DNA of 20,721 nucleotides. Origin: JALHST01 sp038316335. GTDB taxonomy: Bacteria; Bacteroidota; Bacteroidia; Flavobacteriales; Flavobacteriaceae. Location of the stretch: positions 1 to 20,721 of the forward strand of contig JBBQAM010000065.1 of assembly GCA_038316335.1 (NCBI GenBank), in the 5' to 3' direction. Numbering within the stretch: the first letter of the stretch is position 1; every line of letters starts with the position of its first letter. A program made the translations under genes and the position numbers. The notes beneath the pieces were generated by a model. That model was not told where the DNA came from. It ran no database searches and saw only the letters and a program-made list of their open reading frames with translations. Positions 7,364 through 13,683 of the stretch are shown piece by piece.

Positions 7364-7498
7364 AATGTAGGACATTCTTTGCTGGCCGGCCGCAAGGTCC
7401 GGACTACGATTCATCCTAGAAACTCGACAATTCGGGAGGATTGATTATAATAGGCTGCTATTTTTCTAGAATTTTGAACAACATTAAAAACGAAACCC

Positions 7499-7801
7499 AT
7501 GAAAAATTCAGATTTTGACAACAAATATTACCGGGCCAAGGAGCGCGTGGAACAAATAAAAAAGTTTTATGGCAGTTTGACCTCCTATGTAGTGGTTATC
7601 TCCATATTGGCCGCAATCAATTATTGGAACAATGAATGGCGGCACGCGTGGTTCCTTTGGGCCGCCTTCGGATGGGGGATTGGACTTGTTTTTCACGCCA
7701 TTAAGGTTTTTGGCCTTAATTCATTCTTCGGAAGGGACTGGGAAGAACGAAAGATCAAAGAATTTATGAACGACAGTGAAAACGAAAATCGATGGAAATA
7801 A
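7499..7801 (+). CDS. 2TM domain-containing protein
   Basis: A 100-residue membrane protein made of one 2TM domain (PF13239 type). It has an amphipathic start (YYRAKERVEQIKKFYG), two hydrophobic spans (about 27-44 and 51-68, the second with FGWGIGLVFHAIKVFG) and the conserved exit RDWEERKIKEFM. Both ends should be cytoplasmic. It is closely related in layout to the C-terminal domain of the kinase. The last bases overlap the next 2TM gene by 10 bp, which implies coupled translation. A possible terminator lies between it and the kinase, so this gene may have its own promoter. The function of free 2TM proteins is not established; association with LytS-type kinases suggests an accessory role in sensing. 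Confidence 0.9.
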   Translation: MKNSDFDNKYYRAKERVEQIKKFYGSLTSYVVVISILAAINYWNNEWRHAWFLWAAFGWGIGLVFHAIKVFGLNSFFGRDWEERKIKEFMNDSENENRWK

Positions 7802-8130
7802 ATACAGAGTATCCCACAGAAAAAATAAAACGCGCAAAAAAAAGGCTCGAGGAATTAAAGGGATTTTATTGGCATTTAGCCGTATACCTGGTCGTGAATA
7901 GTGCGATAAGTGCACTTGAGATCGGTACGAATTTAAACAATGGCCAGACCTTTTTTGACGCTTTTTTGAATTTTGGCACCTTTGCCGTATGGTTTTTTTG
8001 GGGAATAGGATTGGCATTTCATGCCGCCAAAGTATTTTCCTTCAATCCGTTTTTTGCGAAAGATTGGGAAGAACGGCAGATTAAAAAATTTATGGAGGAA
8101 GAACAACGGGAAAAAGAAAAATTTCGATAA
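7792..8130 (+). CDS. 2TM domain-containing protein
   Basis: A 112-residue member of the same family: IKRAKKRLEELKGFYWHL near the start, two hydrophobic spans (about 28-45 and 62-82), FFWGIGLAFHAAKVFSF and the exit motif KDWEERQIKKFMEEE. Its start overlaps the preceding 2TM gene by 10 bp and its stop codon shares one base with the next start (TAATG), so the three small genes form a tightly coupled translational unit. The loop between the two spans is longer than in the first protein (with a TNLNNGQT segment), so the copies have diverged and are not a recent exact duplication. Confidence 0.9.
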   Translation: MEINTEYPTEKIKRAKKRLEELKGFYWHLAVYLVVNSAISALEIGTNLNNGQTFFDAFLNFGTFAVWFFWGIGLAFHAAKVFSFNPFFAKDWEERQIKKFMEEEQREKEKFR

Positions 8131-8474
8131 TGGACCAGGAAAAAATTAGATTCGAAAAATATATGCAGGTTCGAAAAAGAATTGATGCCATTAAAAATTA
8201 TTATGCGCACTTGATCATCTTTTTGATTGCCGCAATTGCCTTAGTAAGCTTCAAGGGAATGATTTTGGATTTCTTTTTTTCCAAGGGCCTAACCGAGCCA
8301 GGTTTTAACAAATGGCTGACGTGGAACATCGTCATGATTCCAGTGCTATGGGGACTAATATTGTTGATTTACGGGATGTATTTATTTCTTTTTAAGCCTG
8401 GATTCTTTAAAAATTGGGAACAACGACAACTTCGGAAATATTTGGAGGAGGAAGAGTATAACAGTGAACAGTGA
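8130..8474 (+). CDS. 2TM domain-containing protein, divergent copy
   Basis: A 114-residue protein with the same plan: YMQVRKRIDAIKNYYAHL, a first hydrophobic span (about 27-44), a second (about 70-92), and the exit KNWEQRQLRKYLEEEE. The second span lacks the WGxG..FHA core of the other copies and reads VLWGLILLIYGMYLF, so it is the most divergent of the four 2TM domains here. Start and stop of the two genes share a base at TAATG. The final codons and the stop lie inside a 7-bp tandem repeat (8460-8494), so copy-number change would alter the last few residues. Confidence 0.88.
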   Translation: MDQEKIRFEKYMQVRKRIDAIKNYYAHLIIFLIAAIALVSFKGMILDFFFSKGLTEPGFNKWLTWNIVMIPVLWGLILLIYGMYLFLFKPGFFKNWEQRQLRKYLEEEEYNSEQ

Positions 8475-8494
8475 ACAATGAACAATGAACAATG
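8460..8494 (+). repeat. Five-copy 7-bp tandem repeat spanning a stop codon
   Basis: AACAGTG occurs twice and AACAATG three times in direct succession. The first two units lie in the final codons and stop (TGA, 8472-8474) of the third 2TM gene; the rest run into the gap before the response regulator. A unit of 7 is out of phase with codons, so gain or loss of a unit shifts the frame, but each unit carries TGA, which limits the change to a few residues. Similar short AACARTG runs are, to my recollection, found between genes in flavobacterial genomes. Confidence 0.9.
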
Positions 8495-8596
8495 AGGTTG
8501 CTAGAACGCCTCGACACAAAAACAGACACCAACGGGCATACTAGATTAGAACATTCGGTTGCTCAATTTTAACCGCTGATTTACAAATATAAAACG

Positions 8597-9352
8597 ATGA
8601 AGACATTGATTATAGAGGATGAACAACCGGCTGCCCGAAGACTTTCACGATTATTGGCTGATATTGATGTAAACGTAACCGCCATGTTGCATTCTGTCAA
8701 GGAAGCCATTGAATGGTTTCAGAACAATGAGCATCCCGATTTGATTTTTCTGGATATCCAACTATCCGACGGCCTCTCCTTTGAGATTTTTGAGTATGTA
8801 GACGTGAAAAGTGCCATTATTTTCACCACTGCGTATGACGAGTATGCCCTTCAGGCCTTTAAACTGAATAGTATCGATTATTTATTAAAGCCGATCGATG
8901 AGGAAGAATTGGAAAATGCCATCAACAAATACCGTGCTTTAAAACCAAAACCCCAAAAACTGGCATTGGATTTTGAGGACATTAAAAAATTATTGGTAAA
9001 TCCGTTGGAACGGGAATATAAAAAGCGATTTACTGTTCGGGTAGGGCAGCACCTAAAAATTATTAACAGTGATGAAGTAGAATGTTTTTACAGTGAAAAC
9101 AAAGGTACGTATGCTGCTACGAATGATGGGAGAAATTATTTATTGGAAACTACGTTAGAGAACTTGGAAAACGAATTGGAGCCCAAGACATTTTTTCGAA
9201 TTAGTCGAAAATTCTATATTAATATAAACCATATAAAAGACATCGTTTCCTATACGAATTCGCGCCTGCAAATAAAGCTAAATCGGTTTTCAGAGCAGGA
9301 AATCATCGTGAGTAGGGAACGCGTTCGTGATTTTAAGCTTTGGTTGGAATAA
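8597..9352 (+). CDS. LytTR family DNA-binding response regulator
   Basis: A 251-residue two-component regulator. The receiver domain (about 1-115) has the acidic pair Glu7/Asp8 in IIEDEQPA, the phospho-acceptor Asp53 in LIFLDIQLSDG, the Thr in IIFTTAYDEYA and Lys98 in YLLKPID. The LytTR DNA-binding domain covers about 145-250 (FTVRVGQHLKII, FYSENKGTYA, RISRKFYININHI). It should be phosphorylated by the LytS-like kinase at 5917 and bind direct repeats in target promoters, probably including the 2TM locus itself. It lies 122 bp after the last 2TM gene, so it may be read from the same transcript or from its own promoter. Domain identity is clear; the regulated genes are not known. Confidence 0.95.
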   Translation: MKTLIIEDEQPAARRLSRLLADIDVNVTAMLHSVKEAIEWFQNNEHPDLIFLDIQLSDGLSFEIFEYVDVKSAIIFTTAYDEYALQAFKLNSIDYLLKPIDEEELENAINKYRALKPKPQKLALDFEDIKKLLVNPLEREYKKRFTVRVGQHLKIINSDEVECFYSENKGTYAATNDGRNYLLETTLENLENELEPKTFFRISRKFYININHIKDIVSYTNSRLQIKLNRFSEQEIIVSRERVRDFKLWLE

Positions 9353-9427
9353 CATAGTATAAATAAATGATATTTAATTGATTAAAGCCTGGCATAGATT
9401 TTTCTTATACCTTGTTTTTGTAAGAAA

Positions 9428-10621
9428 TTATGCACGTTTTTCAATACGATTTTCATCAAAGGAGGAAGGTAATAATTTTGGAATCAATTTAATGAAAATC
9501 GGCAAAAGTACCGCCCCTCCCGGAAGCATAAAAATGGCCAATGATGGGATGCTCTTAAAGATGTCTAGCAATTGATTTTGAACTTTTTTCTTCTCTTCCG
9601 GAGTCAGGTCCTTGACCGTTGATTTTGATAATAAAGTGACCAATTCCTTGCTTTCCGATAGTTCTTTTTGCAATCGTTTGCTATTGCGAATAATCAACTT
9701 GTTGACCACTTTTGACATGCTTTCATAAAATTGAACAGCCAAGTTGCTATCTCTAAGAAAGGGTATTGTCTTCGAATTTTTCTCAAAAAAGGTGGTGATC
9801 TCTTCCAGCGAACATGTAATTTGGCGGTCGTCAATCCCCAAGTCCTTTCCTATTCCATATATGAATTCCGATTCCTTGTACTCCAAAGAGTGATCCTCCC
9901 AGACGGTCAAGCAGGCCATGTCTAAAAAATACCGGTTTTCCCATGCAGAGTGATTGTTGAGCAGTACTTCGCGGTACGTGCCGTCAAACTTTTGGGCATC
10001 ACTATCTATGAAGGTCAAGGATGCTGCGAATAATTGTGCCAATTTCTCGTCGCTTTTATTCTTTTCTTTCGAATTTAGGGCGTGATAGGTGATATTAATG
10101 GCGATGAATTCCAATTTTTGGGCATGTTGCCGAATATTCCCCGGCTGGCTTAGATACCGTTTGAACAGCAGGACATCCATAAATAGCAATGAATTGGTAA
10201 TGATGCTATTGAAGGTTTTGCTGATCATGTTATCCTCCAAATAAACCCTTGAATCGATGAGGCTTTCGAGTTTTGAAGATGTCTTATTGCCCGAAAACAG
10301 TTTTCCGAGAAATGATACGTGATTCACCTCCAATTCACAATAAAACTCCATGATCCGGGACAGGAATGAATTAAAGTCCTGCGATTGCGCCTCAAATACA
10401 AAAGTAAAATATAAGGCCGTCAGGAGGTTTATCTTGGCCTTCTCGTCTTCCGATAAATGATGTTCCGGGACTATGAATCGTGGAATGTTGGTGTTGATGC
10501 CATATACAAACCCCGTTTTCTTTAGACCATTGTATAAGTCTCCAAAATCAGCGTACAAGTCGTGATTCTCACCGACAAGGTAACCGAATTTTGCAATCCA
10601 ACCGGATCCAGAAGGGTTCAT
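9428..10621 (-). CDS. LETM1-related (biofilm-associated type) protein
   Basis: A 397-residue protein without a signal peptide or N-terminal membrane span. The N-terminal 200 residues are helical and not recognised further. Residues about 195-275 resemble a TerB-like helical module (FLDMACLTVWEDHSLEYKE, 232-250, then YGIGKDLGI). The C-terminal stretch 340-390 has the LETM1 signature: PEEKKKVQNQLLDIFKSIPS, then FMLPGGAVLLP and KLIPKLLPSSF. Flavobacterial proteins with this end are annotated as LETM1-related biofilm-associated proteins; in mitochondria LETM1 is an inner-membrane cation-handling protein. The hydrophobic segment at 360-385 could insert in the membrane. The gene is convergent with the LytTR regulator, with 75 bp between stop codons, and stands alone on the minus strand. 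The biochemical role is unknown. Confidence 0.75.
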   Translation of the reverse strand: MNPSGSGWIAKFGYLVGENHDLYADFGDLYNGLKKTGFVYGINTNIPRFIVPEHHLSEDEKAKINLLTALYFTFVFEAQSQDFNSFLSRIMEFYCELEVNHVSFLGKLFSGNKTSSKLESLIDSRVYLEDNMISKTFNSIITNSLLFMDVLLFKRYLSQPGNIRQHAQKLEFIAINITYHALNSKEKNKSDEKLAQLFAASLTFIDSDAQKFDGTYREVLLNNHSAWENRYFLDMACLTVWEDHSLEYKESEFIYGIGKDLGIDDRQITCSLEEITTFFEKNSKTIPFLRDSNLAVQFYESMSKVVNKLIIRNSKRLQKELSESKELVTLLSKSTVKDLTPEEKKKVQNQLLDIFKSIPSLAIFMLPGGAVLLPIFIKLIPKLLPSSFDENRIEKRA

Positions 10622-10704
10622 AGGAAGGTCATTTAAGGTGCCAAATTAACTCAAATTATAAGATTACAAGTATATCAAAGCCATTTCCTATGGCACATTT
10701 ATCA

Positions 10705-10723
10705 TGTTAACAAATATTTAACA
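10705..10723. promoter_or_regulatory. TGTTAA-N7-TTAACA inverted repeat upstream of the DUF4331 operon
   Basis: A 6-bp perfect inverted repeat with a 7-base AT-rich centre lies 68 bp upstream of the first DUF4331 start and 84 bp upstream of the LETM1-related gene start, in the shared divergent region. It could be a dimeric regulator site, but AT-rich intergenic DNA yields such matches by chance. Confidence 0.3.
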
Positions 10724-10790
10724 TTTAAAAGCAAACCCTGGAAATTGATCTTCGTAGGTACTGGTAATTCTAATCTAAAATTAATATAAA

Positions 10791-11471
10791 ATGAAAAAGA
10801 CAAAGCTTTTAGTATCAATGGCCATTGTGGTAGTCGTAGGCATCATACTGGTCGCGGCAGATCACATTGATGCGCCTTCCACGAAAGGAACAACCGCAGA
10901 CATTGCCGATTTTTATGCATTTGAGCCTACAGAGGGATCGAATAACACCGTTTTTCAAGTTGACCTACAGACCTCGGTCTTGCCTGATCTGGCGTATGGC
11001 ACCTTCGATGAGAACGTACTTACCTTGATCAAAATCGACAATGATGGTGATCTTGTTGAGGACTTGGTCATACAGGCCATACCTAGGAATGGAAGAATGT
11101 ACTTTTTTGGGCCGGTTGCCCCTGGCACCACTGGTCTGAATAGCCAAGTATTGGTCGATGCACCTCTGGGGGATGTGGCGATATCCACTACTTCTGCGAT
11201 TACGGCAACAACCGATAATGGCGTCACCTTGTTCGCAGGACCTCGACAAGATGCGTTTTTCTTTGACTTTACCCAATTCAATAAGGTAATCGGAGGGATG
11301 GCCCCTGAAGGCTTTCTTCCCGCAGGAGAAGCCGTCAATACGTTTGCATCGGCCAATACCATGTCGATCATCCTCGAAATTCCCAATAGCGTACTTGGAA
11401 GCACTACAGCCACGAATGCGTTGGGCATTCCGGTTTATAAAGTATGGGTTACCACGAACATAAAACAATAG
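10791..11471 (+). CDS. DUF4331 family exported protein, N-terminal-half type
   Basis: A 226-residue exported protein. Residues 1-22 are a signal peptide (MKKTK, then a long hydrophobic run to VAA). The mature protein begins DHIDAPSTKG followed by DIADFYAFEP (37-46), the hallmark start of DUF4331, with beta-rich repeats after it (LTLIKIDNDGD; AGPRQDAFFFDF). Full DUF4331 proteins are usually clearly longer and continue into a segment with RxGRPxxN and a DDVxD / FPYL ending; that segment is absent here but appears in the next gene, 23 bp downstream. The two may act as a pair in the periplasm or outside the cell. The first gene of a four-gene exported set that includes a TonB receptor. The family has no established function. 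Confidence 0.85.
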   Translation: MKKTKLLVSMAIVVVVGIILVAADHIDAPSTKGTTADIADFYAFEPTEGSNNTVFQVDLQTSVLPDLAYGTFDENVLTLIKIDNDGDLVEDLVIQAIPRNGRMYFFGPVAPGTTGLNSQVLVDAPLGDVAISTTSAITATTDNGVTLFAGPRQDAFFFDFTQFNKVIGGMAPEGFLPAGEAVNTFASANTMSIILEIPNSVLGSTTATNALGIPVYKVWVTTNIKQ

Positions 11472-11494
11472 TTAAACCTTTAAATTGAAATAAA

Positions 11495-12259
11495 ATGAAA
11501 CTTTACAATAGAAAATATACGTATGTGGCAGTTATCGCCCTAATGGTTGTCCTAGGTGCTTGCAATAAAGATGATGGGTATACGGACCCAATGATGATGG
11601 CGACCTGCAGTGATGGTATAATGAACGGCGACGAGACCGGGGTAGATTGTGGTGGTAGCTGTATGGCATGTACCGACGCGGTCGATTTTACGGGGACGTA
11701 TGCGCAGGCAGATCACATGGGACGCCCTGGTATCAATACGGTTCTAGGATATGATATGATGGGCGAAGCGAGTGTAAAGGACGCCCAAAATGTGACCATT
11801 CCTTCAGAAATGGCCGCCAAATTTCAAGTAGGCTACGAAGCTCGGCTTGAGCAATACTTCGACGTGTATGCCGGTCTTCTAGGCATAGACCCAGCAGCCT
11901 TAAACTACGAGAATAATATTTTAGGATTGGATGCCACCACTTTGACGACCGTTTTGGCGGCCGATGTCTTGGATGTAGCGCCAGATGCACCTACCACCTA
12001 TTTTGACCCAGGAACCGACGCCGATATGGACGGCAGCATTTTAGTACCTGACGGGGATGAAGTTGCGTTAACTGGCAGAAAGTTACAGGATGATGTCATC
12101 GATGATTCCTTGATCCTTTTGTTCGGTGGTATGACCGGAGATCGTTTTAGTGGTCAGGATGATGGCAATGGCGGCATGCTGCCACGATTGACCTCCGATG
12201 GCGTTGGCATCACCGCTACGATAACTACAACTTTCCCGTATATCGGGGCTCCTAATTAA
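11495..12259 (+). CDS. Lipoprotein with C-terminal-half DUF4331 and Cys-rich linker
   Basis: A 254-residue protein with a lipoprotein signal (MVVLGAC; lipid Cys23). After a short linker comes the Cys-rich module C38-SDGIMNGDETGVDC52-GGSC56-MAC59, a type common in secreted Bacteroidota and myxobacterial proteins. The rest matches the late part of DUF4331: HMGRPGINTVL (about 73-83), LTGRKLQDDVIDDSLIL (about 191-207), and FPYIGAP at the extreme C-terminus. Together with the preceding protein it seems to reconstruct one DUF4331 family member split into a secreted and a membrane-anchored part. The sequence is Asp-rich, so calcium binding is possible. The gap to the preceding gene is 23 bp; a terminator-like hairpin follows. 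Confidence 0.8.
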   Translation: MKLYNRKYTYVAVIALMVVLGACNKDDGYTDPMMMATCSDGIMNGDETGVDCGGSCMACTDAVDFTGTYAQADHMGRPGINTVLGYDMMGEASVKDAQNVTIPSEMAAKFQVGYEARLEQYFDVYAGLLGIDPAALNYENNILGLDATTLTTVLAADVLDVAPDAPTTYFDPGTDADMDGSILVPDGDEVALTGRKLQDDVIDDSLILLFGGMTGDRFSGQDDGNGGMLPRLTSDGVGITATITTTFPYIGAPN

Positions 12260-12278
12260 GTCTATGAAGAAGGAGTGT

Positions 12279-12310
12279 AGGGGAGGGCGGTAACAGTCCT
12301 CCCTTATTTT
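12279..12310 (+). terminator. Partial terminator or attenuator between the DUF4331 pair and the TPR lipoprotein gene
   Basis: A 10-bp stem, with two G-T pairs, forms between 12279-12288 and 12296-12305 around a 7-base loop, followed by ATTTT. It lies 20 bp after the lipoprotein stop. The short T tract suggests partial read-through, which would give more of the first two proteins than of the following two. Confidence 0.5.
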
Positions 12311-12343
12311 AAAACGCAGTCACTAAAACCTAAAAAAACAAAA

Positions 12344-13618
12344 ATGAAAAATTTATTGCTATTGATACCACTCATTTTCCTGAGTGCATGTCAACCAAAG
12401 GAAAAACGGGTTACCCATGTAATCGACTATGATAAATACCTTGTAGCCACATCTGTAAAAACCACCTCAAAATATTTTGAACTTTGGAATTCCAAAATCG
12501 AGCCTGATAGTATGCAATTGCTCAGTTTTGGTATCGTTGGAGGGGAATACAGCCGATATTTTCAGGAATCTGGAGATATACAATATCTTAAAAAGGCAGA
12601 AAAGGCCTTGAAAAGGGCGAAAGATATCGCCGCAATCGGAAAAGGCGGCTATTTCAGGGCGTTGGCGCGCAATTATATCTCCCAGCACAGATTCAAGGAG
12701 GCGTTACAACTGGCCGACTCTGCAAGGGTCATCGGTAGCAGTATCAATTCTACACACGGCTTACTTTTTGACATCGAGATGGAGCTTGGCAATTATCAAA
12801 ATGCTGAAAAGTATTTAGATAGCATTAAAAATCTTTCAGATTTTGGGTATCTGATTCGCTTGGCGAAGTGGAACGACCATAAAGGCGATTTGAATACCAC
12901 TATTAAATTTATGGAATTGGCCAAAGCCAAGGCGATAAAATCAAAGAGTAAAGCCCTGATGCTTTGGGCCTATACGAACTTGGCCGATTACCTGGGTCAC
13001 GCCGGAAGAATCGAGGATTCGTACGTACACTATTTAAAAGCCTTGGAACTAGACCCCCAAAATTCATATGCCAAAAAGGGGATTGCATGGATCGTATTTT
13101 CCTATGAGAAAAACCCCGAGGAAGCCTTGCGCATTCTTGATTCAGTAACAAAAAACTATCGGGCACCAGATTACTTTCTACTAAAAGCTGAAATTGCTGA
13201 ATACATGGGTAATCAATTAAATAAACTTAACAATCTAGATCAATACTTTAATTCAGTAAAGAATCCGGCCTATGGTGCGATGTACAATGCCTATAACGTA
13301 CGAATGTATCTTGAAGAAACAGGACAATACCAAAAGGCGTTACAACTTTCGGAGTCGGAAGTACGTAACAGGCCAACTCCGAAATCCTATAGCTTTCTGG
13401 CCTTTAGTTATTTGAAGTTGGGCGAAACTGATAAAGCCTTGAAGATCGTCGAACAATATATTGATGGAAAAACCTATGAACCGGCGATTTTGTATTACGT
13501 AGCAGAAATTTACAAAGCGGCGGGAAGGAACGATAAGGTTAGCGAACTTAAACATGGACTTTTGGCGGCCTCCTATGAATTGGGACCCTTGCTCGAGAAC
13601 AAGATTTCAGCACTTTAA
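12344..13618 (+). CDS. TPR-like repeat lipoprotein
   Basis: A 424-residue lipoprotein: signal MKNLLLLIPLIFLSAC with lipid Cys16. The mature protein is a chain of helical pairs with tetratricopeptide character, clearest at YSRYFQESGDIQYLKKAEKA, LGHAGRIEDSYVHYLKALEL (DPQNSYAKKGIA follows) and FLAFSYLKLGETDKALKIVE. At least six to eight repeats fit between residues 70 and 410. It should be attached to the inner face of the outer membrane or to the periplasmic side of a membrane and act as a protein-protein scaffold. It sits between the DUF4331 pair and the TonB receptor and may join them. No SusD-type features are seen, so it is not a classical glycan-binding partner. Confidence 0.85.
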   Translation: MKNLLLLIPLIFLSACQPKEKRVTHVIDYDKYLVATSVKTTSKYFELWNSKIEPDSMQLLSFGIVGGEYSRYFQESGDIQYLKKAEKALKRAKDIAAIGKGGYFRALARNYISQHRFKEALQLADSARVIGSSINSTHGLLFDIEMELGNYQNAEKYLDSIKNLSDFGYLIRLAKWNDHKGDLNTTIKFMELAKAKAIKSKSKALMLWAYTNLADYLGHAGRIEDSYVHYLKALELDPQNSYAKKGIAWIVFSYEKNPEEALRILDSVTKNYRAPDYFLLKAEIAEYMGNQLNKLNNLDQYFNSVKNPAYGAMYNAYNVRMYLEETGQYQKALQLSESEVRNRPTPKSYSFLAFSYLKLGETDKALKIVEQYIDGKTYEPAILYYVAEIYKAAGRNDKVSELKHGLLAASYELGPLLENKISAL

Positions 13619-13683
13619 TAGATGATTTAAGCTGGCCTCGGTGCTTCCTCATCCCAAGGGTAATAAAAATATAATCGGATCAC

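Noticed and set aside
7235..7444. 70-residue frame or degraded fifth 2TM gene in the kinase/2TM gap
   Set aside because: The translation has no 2TM features such as the paired hydrophobic spans or WEER motif; the gap is better explained by the hairpin.
8460..8494. CRISPR-like or iteron array
   Set aside because: Units are only 7 bp, contiguous, without spacers, and there are no cas or replication genes; it is a simple tandem repeat.
10955..11468. Two long minus-strand frames over the first DUF4331 gene
   Set aside because: Shadow frames of a well-supported exported protein; low-complexity composition and no domain or start context.
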